NCBI GenBank assembly: GCA_963724665.1
Contig: CAVRVH010000007.1
Location: forward strand, 496,001-560,000
DNA length: 64,000 bases
Reading direction: 5' to 3'
Source of the DNA: DASUPK01 sp963724665
GTDB lineage: Bacteria > Actinomycetota > Thermoleophilia > Solirubrobacterales > 70-9
Position 1 is the first letter of the stretch. Each line of letters begins with the position of its first letter. Below, in pieces: positions 25,878-34,447 of this stretch. Under the pieces are notes generated by a model. That model did no database searches, was not told the DNA's origin, and worked only from the letters and a program-made list of their open reading frames with translations. The position numbers and the translations under genes were made by a program.

Positions 25878-26117
25878 CTACTCCGAACGGCCGGCCTTGG
25901 GACTATCCACGTCGGCTTCGGGCGGTCTTTCTACGGGTACCGGGGCCGATACGGTCATCGAGCGCTTTCCGTAGAGCCTCTCGTAGACCTCCCCCTCTAC
26001 CCGTTCGGGATCGAGGTTTCGCGTCTCCCTCGCTTTGGTCGCGCGTCTTGAGCGCACCAGCACCACGGCCGCCACGGCCATGACGGCAACCCCGAACAAG
26101 ATGAGGGCGATCAGCAT
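25878..26117 (-). CDS. Small single-span membrane protein with VExEVYExLYG motif
   Basis: 79 residues. One N-terminal helix (MLIALILFGVAVMAVAAVVLV) is followed by a basic stop-transfer (RSRRATKARETR) and a cytoplasmic tail. The tail RVEGEVYERLYGKRSM and VPVERPPEADVD match a second protein at 56.3 kb (QVEREVYEHLYG, IERSPDG), so these define a small family I cannot name. The C-terminus AGRSE plus the TAGGCGATG junction mimics the SnoaL ends. First gene of the run 26117-23910. Confidence 0.75.
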   Translation of the reverse strand: MLIALILFGVAVMAVAAVVLVRSRRATKARETRNLDPERVEGEVYERLYGKRSMTVSAPVPVERPPEADVDSPKAGRSE

Positions 26118-26258
26118 CGGGGCGATCGTAGGCGTTGGCGATTCTCCACCAAAGCGACGCTAGGCAGCCGCGGGGCGCGCCATTCCCCCGGCGACAGCCC
26201 AAGTCCTGAGCGGCCAGGCGAAAAGACCAACCGACAGACCGGACGGCCGTTGGAGAAG

Positions 26259-27176
26259 ATGCCTCGCGCTGTGACCTTCGGACTCGCGCTTGCCCTTGCC
26301 TGCGCGCTCGCTACGAGCGTCTCCTTTCTGCTCAAACAGCGCGGCGCGGTTTCGGCGCCCCCCGTGCGCGTCCGGCATCCGCTGCGAAGCGCCGCCGAGC
26401 TCTTCCGCTCCAAGTGGTTCGCGGTGGGCTGGCTGGTGGCGGTCGGGGCCTGGGCGCTTCACGTAGGCGCCCTAGCGCTCGCACCTCTATCGGTCGTACA
26501 GGCCGTCCTCTCAGCCGGGTTGGTCTTCCTCGCGGTGCTCGCCGAGCGGTTCTTCGGCTTTCATCTCGGTCGCCGGCAGTGGATCGGCCTGGTGATCACG
26601 GCCGTAGGGCTTGCGGTCATCGGGATCACCCAAGGGTCTCAGCCCACCCACCCGCCGGGATACGCACTGGCCGCCCTGATCACCATCGAATGCACCGTCC
26701 TTCTGCTCGCCACGGGAGTTGCCGTGCTGGCCGTCCGCCACCCCGTCCTGCAGGCAAGGGAGGGTCTGATCCTCGGCGCAGCCGCGGGCGCCCTGTTCGG
26801 CATCTCGGACATCTCACTCAAGTTCCTTACACACGCCGTTCAGGGCGGGGTGCTCGAGCTGGTCAGCCCGTGGGCGTTCGCGGCGCTGGCCGCCTCGGTG
26901 ATCGCCTTTTATACCTCGGCCCGTGGCCTGCAGATCGGCCCGGGCGTCGAAGTCATCGCGCTCACGTCGGTAGCGGCCAACCTCGTGGCGATCGTCGGGG
27001 GCGTCCTGGTCTTCCGTGATTCGATCGGGACGGGAGCGGTGGCGATCACCGGCCGGATGATCGCGTTCGGCTTCGTCATCGCAGGTGCAGCCCTGATCCC
27101 CGCGCCGCTCCGGGTCGCCGATCCGTACGACGAGCCCGCCGGGGCAACTGCAACCACGATCGGCTCAAACGAATGA
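26259..27176 (+). CDS. DMT-superfamily (EamA/NIPA-like) membrane transporter
   Basis: 305 residues from ATG 26259 with GGAG four bases upstream; TTG 26250 would add three residues. About nine to ten hydrophobic helices in two related halves (ALALACALATSVSFLLKQRG; VGWLVAVGAWALHVGALALAPLSVVQAVLSAGLVFLAVL). PLSVVQAVLSAGLVF resembles the helix that is duplicated in drug/metabolite transporters and in NIPA Mg2+ transporters. Substrate unknown. Divergent from the small membrane-protein gene, so 26118-26258 holds two promoters. Confidence 0.8.
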   Translation: MPRAVTFGLALALACALATSVSFLLKQRGAVSAPPVRVRHPLRSAAELFRSKWFAVGWLVAVGAWALHVGALALAPLSVVQAVLSAGLVFLAVLAERFFGFHLGRRQWIGLVITAVGLAVIGITQGSQPTHPPGYALAALITIECTVLLLATGVAVLAVRHPVLQAREGLILGAAAGALFGISDISLKFLTHAVQGGVLELVSPWAFAALAASVIAFYTSARGLQIGPGVEVIALTSVAANLVAIVGGVLVFRDSIGTGAVAITGRMIAFGFVIAGAALIPAPLRVADPYDEPAGATATTIGSNE

Positions 27177-27269
27177 GCTGGGACACGGCCAACAGCCAAA
27201 GCGCCGGAGCGCGATCGGGGTGCCCTCTGTGAGCCTGGCCGGATCCAACATGCGTTGAACTCTGGCTGC

Positions 27270-27354
27270 GCTGCCCCCTTGCGCGAGAAGCGAGCGCCAG
27301 GTCGAGCGACACTCCTTTCCATGCAAAGCGGATAGCTGCTTCTCGTCCAAAGCA
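27270..27354 (+). repeat. Extended A-B composite dyad repeat
   Basis: A-B core at 27314-27354 (CCTTTCCATGCAAAGCGG, ATA spacer, GCTTCTCGTCCAAAGC) preceded by a third conserved block with GCGCGAGAAGCG and GCGCCAGGTCG. The gene-free stretch 27177-27439 otherwise holds only the ABC promoter. Confidence 0.85.
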
Positions 27355-27439
27355 CTAGTCCGGCGGCACCTTCATAAGTCCGGGCTGGTTGCTGTGAGAT
27401 GGTGGTGCTCAACTCCCTCGAGAACGGAGGACCCCGCGC

Positions 27440-28171
27440 ATGAGCGCCTCGACGGAACCGGCAATCGCGGTCGAAGGCCTGAACGTGATCCGCGGCGGCA
27501 ACAACGTTCTGCACGCCCTCGATTTCACGGTCGAGCGCGGGCGGATCACGGGCCTGCTCGGCCCAAGCGGCTGCGGCAAGACGACGCTGATGCGCTGCAT
27601 CGTGGGCGTGCAGATCATCGAATCGGGAGAGGTTCTCGTCCTCGGCGAGGCCGCCGGCTCGTATGACGTTCGCTCGAGCGCCGGGTACGTGACCCAGGCG
27701 CCCGCCGTGTACATGGACCTCACGGCCCGCGAGAACCTCCGCTATTTCGCCCGCGTGCTCGGAGCGCCGGTGACGCGGATCGACGAGGTCCTCCAGACGG
27801 TCCAGCTCGGCCGGCACGCCGACCGCCCCGTGCGAAACCTCTCCGGTGGACAACGCGCCCGTGTCTCGCTCGGCACAGCTCTGCTCGGCAAGCCGGACGT
27901 GCTGGTGCTGGACGAGCCGACCGTGGGACTCGACCCGGTGCTGCGCGAGGATCTCTGGGGAACGTTCCGGGGGCTCGCGGACGGGGGCACCACCCTGCTC
28001 GTCTCGAGCCACGTGATGGACGAGGCGGCTCGCTGCGACGACCTCCTGCTGATGCGGGAGGGACGTTTGCTCGCGCAGATAACACCGAAGGAGCTCAGCA
28101 CGAGAACCGGCGAGCAGGACATGGAGCAGGCCTTCCTGCGGTTGATCGAGCGCGAGGGGAAGGACGGATGA
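27440..28171 (+). CDS. ABC transporter ATP-binding protein
   Basis: 243 residues; ATG preceded by GGAGG. Walker A GPSGCGKTTLM, Q-loop VTQAP, signature LSGGQRARV, Walker B VLVLDEPTVGLDP and H-loop SSHVMD are all intact. It is the drug/antibiotic exporter type (DrrA/NodI-like). It overlaps the permease gene by 4 bp, so they form one export system. Substrate unknown. Confidence 0.93.
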   Translation: MSASTEPAIAVEGLNVIRGGNNVLHALDFTVERGRITGLLGPSGCGKTTLMRCIVGVQIIESGEVLVLGEAAGSYDVRSSAGYVTQAPAVYMDLTARENLRYFARVLGAPVTRIDEVLQTVQLGRHADRPVRNLSGGQRARVSLGTALLGKPDVLVLDEPTVGLDPVLREDLWGTFRGLADGGTTLLVSSHVMDEAARCDDLLLMREGRLLAQITPKELSTRTGEQDMEQAFLRLIEREGKDG

Positions 28172-28905
28172 GCCTCTCAGCCACGGGCGGTACCGCCTTT
28201 CGCGTCCTCACCCAGCTTCGTCGCGACCCACGCACCGTGGCGCTGCTTCTCCTAGTACCGGCGGTGCTTATTACGCTGATCAAGTACGTCTTCGACGGCC
28301 AGCCGGAGACCTTCAACCACATCGGGGCCCCGCTGATCGGGCTGTTCCCCTTCATCACGATGTTCCTCGTCACCTCGATCACCATGCTCCGTGAGCGGAC
28401 AGGCGGGACCCTCGAGCGGCTGATGTCGATGCCGGTCGCCAAGCTGGACCTGCTGGCCGGGTACGGGATCGCCTTCGGCGTCATGGCCGCGGCCCAGGCC
28501 GCGATTACGGCCAGCGTCGCCTTCCTGCTTCTGGACCTCGATATCGGCGGCGCGGCGCTTGCGGTAGTCGCGCTCGCGATCGGCAACGCAGTCCTGGGGA
28601 TGTCCCTCGGGCTCTTCGTCAGTGCTTTCGCCACAACGGAGTTCCAGGCCGTGCAGTTCATGCCGGCCTTCGTCTTTCCGCAGCTGCTCCTCTGCGGCCT
28701 GTTCGTCGCCCGCAACGAAATGGCGCCGCTGCTTGAAGCGGTCTCGTACGCGCTTCCGCTCACCTATGCGTACGACGCCTTGGCGCGGGCCTCATCGGGC
28801 GAGGATTTCGGCACCAGGGGCTGGGTGGACGTGGCGGTGATCATCGGAGTGACCGCCTTGGCGCTTTGCCTGGGGGCGCTCACCCTGCGCCGCCGAACAC
28901 CCTAG
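28168..28905 (+). CDS. ABC-2 type permease
   Basis: 245 residues, six hydrophobic helices. RVLTQLRRDPRTVALLLLVPAVLITLIKYVF is the typical N-terminus of ABC-2 exporters, TMLRERTGGTLERLMSMPVAKLDLLAGYG the conserved cytoplasmic EL-type motif, and LPLTYAYDALARAS the last conserved block. It forms the membrane channel for the ATPase just upstream (ATGA overlap). Convergent with SnoaL copy 6 across an A-B repeat. Confidence 0.92.
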   Translation: MSLSATGGTAFRVLTQLRRDPRTVALLLLVPAVLITLIKYVFDGQPETFNHIGAPLIGLFPFITMFLVTSITMLRERTGGTLERLMSMPVAKLDLLAGYGIAFGVMAAAQAAITASVAFLLLDLDIGGAALAVVALAIGNAVLGMSLGLFVSAFATTEFQAVQFMPAFVFPQLLLCGLFVARNEMAPLLEAVSYALPLTYAYDALARASSGEDFGTRGWVDVAVIIGVTALALCLGALTLRRRTP

Positions 28906-28940
28906 GTGGGCCGGGCCAGTGATTTCCGAGTCGCGGGACT

Positions 28941-28985
28941 TCTGCTTTCCATACAAAGCAGAACCGCTGCTTTCGTCCAAAGCAG
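28941..28985 (+). repeat. A-B composite dyad repeat
   Basis: A arm has loop CCATAC (one change), then GAACC and a B arm shortened by one T (CTTTCGTCCAAAG). It abuts the stop of SnoaL copy 6 and lies between convergent genes. Confidence 0.87.
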
Positions 28986-29387
28986 CTATTCCGACAGCCC
29001 GGCGGCTTCCAGGGCCTCCTTGGGATCGAGATAGGTTCGAACCCGGATCGCTTTGGGCCCCCTGACGTCGATCACGTAGGCAACGGGCATCTCGACTTCG
29101 ACTCCGCTGCCCTTCCCACGCGCGCGGAACCGGCCTACCGCGACGATCCGGTCGCCAAGGTCCCGAATCTCGGGGAACTCGAACTCGGTTTCAGCGAGGA
29201 CGTCCCAAACGTCTCCAAGCCACTCGCGAATCCCCTCGTGTCCCCGGTACACCGCATCTCCCCCGACCATCGGGAGCGCCGCGTGCCACTCCACTTCGGG
29301 GTCAAGCTCAGCGAGGAACGCTTCGATGTCTCTGCGGTTGCCCGCTTCGACTCCGCGCTTGAAGGACTCGACGTTCTCCTCCGACAT
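28986..29387 (-). CDS. SnoaL-like (NTF2-fold) protein, copy 6
   Basis: 133 residues, MSEENVESFKRGVEAGNRRD to EALEAAGLSE. ELDPEVEWHAALPMVGGDAVYRGHEGIREWL and RFRARGKGSGVEVEMPVAYVIDV are as in copy 8. Preceded by GGATACTGCCTGGGCGATG, the leader shared by lead copies. It lies 44 bp after the GNAT gene on the same strand. Ligand unknown. Confidence 0.85.
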   Translation of the reverse strand: MSEENVESFKRGVEAGNRRDIEAFLAELDPEVEWHAALPMVGGDAVYRGHEGIREWLGDVWDVLAETEFEFPEIRDLGDRIVAVGRFRARGKGSGVEVEMPVAYVIDVRGPKAIRVRTYLDPKEALEAAGLSE

Positions 29388-29431
29388 CGCCCAGGCAGTA
29401 TCCCGCGGTCATTCGGAGCTTCGGATCTTCA

Positions 29432-29941
29432 TCAACCGCCGCTTCGCTTAAGCGGCAGGGCCATGAGGAGGGCGGAACGGAGCGAGCCGTCGCGACGGCG
29501 ATAGTGGTCGCGACGGAGACCCTCCTCCTCGAACCCAGCCGAGGTGTACAGGCCGATCGCCGGTGAGTTGTCTGGCCACACCTCAAGCTCGAGCTTGTGC
29601 GCCCCAGAGGTGCGAGCGTGCTGGACGATCGCCTCCAGCAGAGCACGACCGCCGCCCCGCCCGCGGGCTTCGGGGAGGACCGCCATCCCGAGTGAGAGGA
29701 CGCCGGGAGCGGCGGTCTCGTTCACACCAGCGTTCCCAATCACGCGGCCGTCCTCCTCGAGTACCCACAACGCGTCGGGACCCTCCGCCTCGATCATCTT
29801 GCGTAAGGCCCGGGCGCGGGCCGCGAGATCCACCGGCGGCTCGGTCGCGATCAGTCCCTCATCGGCAACGGCGGCGATCACGCGGGCGATTGCGTCGGTG
29901 TCTTCGGATCGTGCCTCGCGCACTGTCACCCCACGAAGCAT
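29432..29941 (-). CDS. GNAT-family N-acetyltransferase
   Basis: 169 residues from ATG 29941. VREARSEDTDAIARVIAAVADEG is the N-terminal GNAT start. VLPEARGRGGGRALLEAIVQHAR contains the acetyl-CoA pyrophosphate loop (R-G-x-G-x-G/A), and ELEVWPDNSPAIGLYTSAGFEEEGLRRDHYRR is the C-terminal motif B. Closest in style to protein or amino-acid acetyltransferases; substrate unknown. Confidence 0.9.
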   Translation of the reverse strand: MLRGVTVREARSEDTDAIARVIAAVADEGLIATEPPVDLAARARALRKMIEAEGPDALWVLEEDGRVIGNAGVNETAAPGVLSLGMAVLPEARGRGGGRALLEAIVQHARTSGAHKLELEVWPDNSPAIGLYTSAGFEEEGLRRDHYRRRDGSLRSALLMALPLKRSGG

Positions 29942-29980
29942 TGCTGATCGTACGCGAGGAACAGCGCCGCCACTGGTGGC

Positions 29981-30071
29981 GCGCGCAGCCCCCTGCGCGC
30001 GCAGCGAGCGCCAGGTCGAAGAGCGCTCCCTTCCATGCAATGCAGGGGTGCTGCTTTTCGTCCAAAGCAGC
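29981..30071 (+). repeat. Extended A-B composite dyad repeat, A arm degenerate
   Basis: GCGCGCAGCGAGCGCCAGGTCG block, then CCTTCCATGCAATGCAGG (decayed A) and CTGCTTTTCGTCCAAAGCAG (B). A related dyad with loop ACGC (CTGCTTTCACGCGGAAGCGG) follows at 30108-30127. The element lies between the divergent GNAT and MetF-like genes. Confidence 0.8.
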
Positions 30072-30167
30072 ACTCTCAGCTGATCTCTGCCGACTCGCCG
30101 GAGACTCCTGCTTTCACGCGGAAGCGGTAGCGCGCTGGCAGCTTGAATTGGGAGTTAGCCTGTCGGG

Positions 30168-30998
30168 ATGCCGCTCGCCGCATTGACTTCGGCCGAGATC
30201 TCCCTGCCGGGTAGGCCGGATGCACTGCGAGTCCGCGAACGAATCGCGGCGCTCGCCGATACCGTTGACCTGGTCGGTCTTACCGACAACCATGCCGGCC
30301 AACCGCGGATGTCGCCGCTGGCGGCCGTGGCTTTGGCTCGCGAGCAGGGCGTCGCGACCGTCGTGCACGTCTCGTGCCGCGACCGCAATCGCATGGCACT
30401 GCAATCCCAGGTAGTGGGTGCCGCCGCGCTTGGGTCGGAGGGCGTCCTCTGCCTTTATGGAGACCCTGTGGAGGGAGTACCTCGCGTCAAAGACCTGACC
30501 GCAACGTCGCTTATCGCCAAAGCAAAGGAATGGGCTCAGCCGCATGAGCTTGCGGTCGGCGCTGTCGTAAACCCGTTCGCGCCCGACCTCCACCGCGAGC
30601 TACGGCTGCTCGAGAAGAAGCTGACCGCAGGCGTCGACTTTCTCCAGTCGCAGATGGTGTTCGACCTCGATGCGCTCCAGCGATTCTTAGCCACTGCCTC
30701 GGATCTCCTCGCGGGGGTGCGGTTCTACGCCGGCGTCGGCGTACTGCGAACCGCACGCATGGCTGACAACGTGCGAGCGCTGCCCGGATGTGTGATCCCG
30801 GAGTCCGCCGACCGGAGGGTCAGGGCCGGCGGAGGCGTCGACCTCGCGGTCGAGCTTGCTGCGGAACTCGCAGCCGTGTCCGGAGTCGATGCGTTGCACG
30901 TCTATCCGCTCGGCGCGGAAGTCGAAACGCGGGACGTGGCGGCGGCGTTCCGTAGCGCGCGCGGCGCGTCGGAGCGGCGAGAGGAACCGATTAGCTGA
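30168..30998 (+). CDS. Methylenetetrahydrofolate reductase-like protein
   Basis: 276 residues. A beta8/alpha8 flavoprotein family. VSCRDRNRMALQSQVVGAAALGSEGVLCLYGDP is the conserved FAD-side signature (CRDxNRxxLQ ... GDP), and AGVDFLQSQMVFDLDALQRF matches the family's F-x-x-T-Q-x-F strand. Shorter than MetF (~300) and with a variable C-terminus (DVAAAFRSARGAS), so it may serve a C1-related role other than methionine synthesis. Confidence 0.82.
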   Translation: MPLAALTSAEISLPGRPDALRVRERIAALADTVDLVGLTDNHAGQPRMSPLAAVALAREQGVATVVHVSCRDRNRMALQSQVVGAAALGSEGVLCLYGDPVEGVPRVKDLTATSLIAKAKEWAQPHELAVGAVVNPFAPDLHRELRLLEKKLTAGVDFLQSQMVFDLDALQRFLATASDLLAGVRFYAGVGVLRTARMADNVRALPGCVIPESADRRVRAGGGVDLAVELAAELAAVSGVDALHVYPLGAEVETRDVAAAFRSARGASERREEPIS

Positions 30999-31000
30999 CC

Positions 31001-31084
31001 TGCTGCTTCGCGCGAGGAGCAGGAGCCCAGCATCAAACCGCTGCTTTCCATGCAAAGCGGATAGCCGCTCCTTGTCCAAAGCAG
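31001..31084 (+). repeat. Extended A-B composite dyad repeat
   Basis: TGCTTCGCGCGAGGAGCAGG block, A arm CTGCTTTCCATGCAAAGCGG, ATA spacer, B arm with loop TTGTCC (one change). Between convergent MetF-like and the small hypothetical gene. Confidence 0.85.
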
Positions 31085-31100
31085 CCCGGCCGCGAGGTGG

Positions 31101-31325
31101 CTAGTTTCGACGCCCGCCTACGACGCGATATCCGAGGATCTCCTCCGCCCGCCGATAAAGGTGGAAGTCCTCGGCGCGGGTCGGATACGGCTTGCGCCGC
31201 TGCTCTACACGGTGCTCCGTGATGGCCTTTGCGATTGCGACCAGTTTGCGCTCGGCGACGTTGCGCTCGGAGATAAATCTGTGGGTACCTGAATCCATTC
31301 TCTTGCTCGTGTGGACTAGCTCCAT
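31101..31325 (-). CDS. Small hypothetical protein
   Basis: 74 residues from ATG 31325. Basic, mostly helical: NVAERKLVAIAKAITEHRVEQRRKPYPTRAEDFHLYRRAEEILGYRV. No recognised domain. Codon use resembles its neighbours. It stands alone between two A-B repeats, so it may be a cassette of its own or a chance frame. Confidence 0.45.
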   Translation of the reverse strand: MELVHTSKRMDSGTHRFISERNVAERKLVAIAKAITEHRVEQRRKPYPTRAEDFHLYRRAEEILGYRVVGGRRN

Positions 31326-31414
31326 CACCGCAGGCCGTGATTAATGCCCCATAAGGCGGGCGGTAGAGCTCTCTTAGGTGACGCATCGCGTAGCCGATCA
31401 GGTGGGACCGGAGT

Positions 31415-31461
31415 ACTGCTTTCCATGCGAAGCAGAACCGCTGCTTTTCGTCCAAAGCGGC
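31415..31461 (+). repeat. A-B composite dyad repeat
   Basis: CTGCTTTCCATGCGAAGCAG, GAACC spacer, CTGCTTTTCGTCCAAAGCGG. It sits in the divergent region 31326-31594; a further CGCTTTGACGCGAAGGG dyad-like stretch follows at ~31496. Confidence 0.86.
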
Positions 31462-31594
31462 GCCTTCCGCGTGCCTTCCCTCACTCGCCCGCGTGCCGCT
31501 TTGACGCGAAGGGAGCAGCCTGCTCGAGCTCGACCCAGCTCCCACCCGCGTTTCCGAACTTGACACACCCGCGTCGCTTTGAGAGCGTCCGCCG

Positions 31595-32494
31595 ATGCCC
31601 TCCAGTCGGCGAAGGCGGCGGTCTCGGCTCGCGCGTCTGGGGATCGCATCCGCCCTTGCAGCCGGCCTGACGATGTTGGCCGCTGCCCCGGTCCCGGCGG
31701 CGGTCACGATCGGCCAGCTGGCCCCCCTTAACCCGGCGTCGGAGACGTCTGCGGATACCGACCGCGCCCAACCCAGCGTCAGCTCGGGGAACTCCTACGT
31801 CGTCCCTGCGACCGGAGGGGTCACTGACTGGACGCTCACCTCCTGGAGCCACAATGCCGCCGCCGACGTAGGGCAGCAGCTGACCATGAAGGTGTTTCGC
31901 AAGGTCGCCGATCCTCTGACCTACACCGTTGTTGGCCACGACGGCCCCAGACCCCTCAGCCCGAGCATCGTCAACACATTTCAGACCAGTCTCCCGGTTA
32001 AGGCAGGCGACGTCCTCGGCAACAACTCGAAGAGCCCAGCCGACAACGCCTCGTACTTCGCCGCTCCCGGAGAGTCATTCATCGACATACAACCCGGCCT
32101 CGCTGATGGCCAGACGGGGACCTTTGTGCTCCGAGCTGCTGACCCTCTACGTCTCAATGTCTCCGCCGTCCTCGAACCCACCAATACCTTTGCGCTCGGG
32201 CGGATCACCCGCAACAAGAACAAGGGCACGGCGACCCTGGAGGCGACCGCTCCCAACCCAGGCGACCTGACCGTCGGCGGAAAGGGCGTCAAGTCCGCCG
32301 GAGGCGGGACCGCGGTGACCTCCAAAGCGGTCAGCGGCGGCCCTGTGAAGCTGACGATTCGTGCGAAGGACAAGAAGAAGCGCAAGCTCAACGAAACCGG
32401 AAAGGTGAAGCTCAACGTGGCGATCACCTACACACCAACCGGTGGCGTCCCCCGCACCCAGTCGCTGAAGGTGAAGTTGAAGAAGAAGCTCTAG
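31595..32494 (+). CDS. Exported protein of unknown function
   Basis: 299 residues. A long Sec-type signal peptide is clear: basic MPSSRRRRRSRLARLG, hydrophobic IASALAAGLTMLAAAPV and cleavage around PAAVT. The mature part is Ser/Thr/Asn-rich and beta-strand-rich (SYVVPATGGVTDWTLTSW). The last ~60 residues are Lys-rich (RAKDKKKRKLNETGKVKLNV ... LKVKLKKKL) and may bind wall polymers. This layout recurs in solirubrobacterial secreted proteins. No catalytic motif. Confidence 0.78.
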   Translation: MPSSRRRRRSRLARLGIASALAAGLTMLAAAPVPAAVTIGQLAPLNPASETSADTDRAQPSVSSGNSYVVPATGGVTDWTLTSWSHNAAADVGQQLTMKVFRKVADPLTYTVVGHDGPRPLSPSIVNTFQTSLPVKAGDVLGNNSKSPADNASYFAAPGESFIDIQPGLADGQTGTFVLRAADPLRLNVSAVLEPTNTFALGRITRNKNKGTATLEATAPNPGDLTVGGKGVKSAGGGTAVTSKAVSGGPVKLTIRAKDKKKRKLNETGKVKLNVAITYTPTGGVPRTQSLKVKLKKKL

Positions 32495-32497
32495 CTC

Positions 32498-32582
32498 TCG
32501 CTGCCCCTTCCGCGAGAAGCGGAAGTGAACGTCAGACCGCTGCTTTCCATGCAAAGCGATAGCCGCTTCTCGTCCAAAGCAG
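32498..32582 (+). repeat. Extended A-B composite dyad repeat
   Basis: CCCCTTCCGCGAGAAGCGG block, A arm CTGCTTTCCATGCAAAGCG, B arm CGCTTCTCGTCCAAAGCAG. Between the convergent exported-protein and SnoaL copy 7 stops. Confidence 0.86.
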
Positions 32583-32591
32583 TACTCCCGA

Positions 32592-33005
32592 CTACTCCGA
32601 CAGCCCGGCGGCTTCGAGGGCCTCGGCGCGATCCTCGTAGTAGTCCATGCGGGTGAGCAGTCCTCCCCGGACTGTCCAGACCTGGGCATAGGACCAAGCA
32701 AATTCGAGGTGGGTGGTGCGCCCGATGACACGCTGACTGAGCAGGTGGACGACCCTGTCTCCGGCGTCGAGGAGTCCTTCGTGCTCGTAGCCGACGGTCT
32801 CCCAAGCCTCGTTGAACTCCCGCATCGTTCGCCGCCAGGCTTCGTGTCCCCTGAAGACTTCACCAGATCTCGGCAGGGCGATGTTCTTGGTGCGCGTGAA
32901 GTCGAGCACGATGTCCGGTGCATATCGGGCGTAAACAGCGTCCCAGTCACGCCGCTCAGTGGCGTCGATCACGGCTTGAACCAGTTCCACGTTCTCCCGC
33001 GACAT
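32592..33005 (-). CDS. SnoaL-like (NTF2-fold) protein, copy 7
   Basis: 137 residues, MSRENVELVQAVIDATERRD to EALEAAGLSE. RYAPDIVLDFTRTKNIALPRSGEVFRGHEAWRR and GLLDAGDRVVHLLSQRVIGRTTHLEFAWSYAQVW differ most from the other copies in the motif region, suggesting another ligand. Last gene of the four-gene run 34250-32592. Confidence 0.84.
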   Translation of the reverse strand: MSRENVELVQAVIDATERRDWDAVYARYAPDIVLDFTRTKNIALPRSGEVFRGHEAWRRTMREFNEAWETVGYEHEGLLDAGDRVVHLLSQRVIGRTTHLEFAWSYAQVWTVRGGLLTRMDYYEDRAEALEAAGLSE

Positions 33006-33008
33006 CGC

Positions 33009-33410
33009 CTACTCCGACAGCCCGGCGGCTTCGAGGGCATCCGCGGGCTCCGAGAAGAAGCGCGTGTACACGATCTTGCCCCGTCGCACCCTCGTGAATA
33101 CGCCAAGTGGGACGTTGATGTCGACGCCGCTCGCTCGCCCGCGAGCCCGGAAGCGGCCTATGCCAACCACCTGCTCTCCTCCGGCGTCTCGCGTCTCGTC
33201 GATCTCCAAGCGCACCTCTTCAAAGTCCTGCGTCATCTCGGCCAGAAAGCGCATCAGCCCGTCATGGCCCGAATAGGACTCGCCCTCCAACTGAGCGCGC
33301 AAGGGATAGAACTCCGCTTCCTCGTCCCACAGGGCCAGCCAGGCTTCGAGGTCGCCGCGATTCCATGCGTCGACAATCGCAAGCGCGATCTCCACGTTCT
33401 CCTCCGACAT
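33009..33410 (-). CDS. SnoaL-like (NTF2-fold) protein, copy 8
   Basis: 133 residues, MSEENVEIALAIVDAWNRGD to DALEAAGLSE. WDEEAEFYPLRAQLEGESYSGHDGLMRF and RFRARGRASGVDINVPLGVFTRVRRGKIV carry the set's GRGxxSG motif. The gene is joined to copies 7 and 9 by 3-bp spacers and near-identical junctions. Confidence 0.85.
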   Translation of the reverse strand: MSEENVEIALAIVDAWNRGDLEAWLALWDEEAEFYPLRAQLEGESYSGHDGLMRFLAEMTQDFEEVRLEIDETRDAGGEQVVGIGRFRARGRASGVDINVPLGVFTRVRRGKIVYTRFFSEPADALEAAGLSE

Positions 33411-33413
33411 CGC

Positions 33414-33851
33414 CTACTCCCGCAGCCCGGCGGCTTCGAGGGTTTCGCCACTGAATCCAAGCGCGTGAAGCGCACCTTTCTCGGTCAGGTGATCCTCGAC
33501 CCTGATGAATCGTCCATGCCGGAGCCAGCAGCAGTGGTTGAGGTCGCCTTCAACCGGCATTCCGCTCGCTCGTCCCTCGGCGGATAGGTGTCCCAGAACA
33601 AGGACGCGATCATCCGCAATGGCCCTCACGTCTTTGATCTCGTATCGGTAAGTGTCCCAAGCCGCACGGAACTCAGCGAGGAAGGCGGCGATCTCGTCGC
33701 AGCCGTGGCATGGCCTCGCTTCTGGGGAGCTGCGAACCGGGTAGTAGTCGCCGTCGGACTCCCAGAATCCGGCGATCACCTCCTGGAGTTCTGCTGCTTC
33801 GTTCCACTCCTCGAAGTAGCGCCGCACGATCTCGACGTTCTCCTCCGACAT
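33414..33851 (-). CDS. SnoaL-like (NTF2-fold) protein, copy 9
   Basis: 145 residues, the longest copy, MSEENVEIVRRYFEEWNEAA to ETLEAAGLRE. The insertion is near the C-terminus (LTEKGALHALGFSGETLEAAGLRE). YYPVRSSPEARPCHGCDEIAAF is Cys/His-containing and GHLSAEGRASGMPVEGDLNHCCWLRHGRF holds the motif. Internal member of the run. Confidence 0.85.
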   Translation of the reverse strand: MSEENVEIVRRYFEEWNEAAELQEVIAGFWESDGDYYPVRSSPEARPCHGCDEIAAFLAEFRAAWDTYRYEIKDVRAIADDRVLVLGHLSAEGRASGMPVEGDLNHCCWLRHGRFIRVEDHLTEKGALHALGFSGETLEAAGLRE

Positions 33852-33854
33852 CGC

Positions 33855-34250
33855 CTACTCCGACAGCCCGGCGGCTTCGAGGGCCGGGGCGCGTTCGGGG
33901 AAGATCTCGGTGCGGACGAACTCCCCGCCCCGAAGGGTCATCACGGCCCACCAACGGCCCTCGACCTCTATCTGGCTTCCGCGAGGTCGGCCCCGTTGAA
34001 GGATTGCGAGGAACACCTTGTCGCCATCGGCATCGATGATCTCCGTGGCCTCGATGGTGTGCCCTTCGAAGGACTCCACCCATGCGGTCATCCACCGAAT
34101 TGCGGCCTCTCCACGGTAGGTACCCGCGTCAGGTAGTTCAGGGCTGGCAACGAACACGAACTCGTTGGGAAGCCCCGCGAATGCGCTGAAGTCTCCCCGA
34201 GCGAATTCCTCGTACACCGCGCGCACGGCCTCGACGTTCTCCTCCGACAT
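33855..34250 (-). CDS. SnoaL-like (NTF2-fold) protein, copy 10
   Basis: 131 residues from ATG 34250, MSEENVEAVRAVYEEFARGD to PALEAAGLSE. ASPELPDAGTYRGEAAIRWMTAWVESF and QRGRPRGSQIEVEGRWWAVMTL resemble limonene-epoxide-hydrolase-like members in layout only. Lead gene of the run: GATACTGCGTGGGCGATG stands directly before it, a possible leaderless promoter. Confidence 0.85.
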   Translation of the reverse strand: MSEENVEAVRAVYEEFARGDFSAFAGLPNEFVFVASPELPDAGTYRGEAAIRWMTAWVESFEGHTIEATEIIDADGDKVFLAILQRGRPRGSQIEVEGRWWAVMTLRGGEFVRTEIFPERAPALEAAGLSE

Positions 34251-34447
34251 CGCCCACGCAGTATCGCGGGACGGAGGCACTTCAGATCACTTCTCGACGT
34301 CTTCCTTGGCGCTGTCGGGCTGCCCGGCGTCCCGATACAGACCGGCTTGAGCCGCACTGAGCGACGCTGGTCTGTGAGCTTCGTCACCTTTCGTTCACTG
34401 TGCCGTTAGTCATGTACGTTGGCCTGCGCCCAAAGGGGTGGGGAAGG

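Noticed and set aside
24021..26051. 676-codon plus-strand open frame across several SnoaL genes
   Set aside because: It repeats RHRLLRxPGGFEG at each SnoaL 3' end, which is only the antisense of the conserved tail; no ribosome site or domain.
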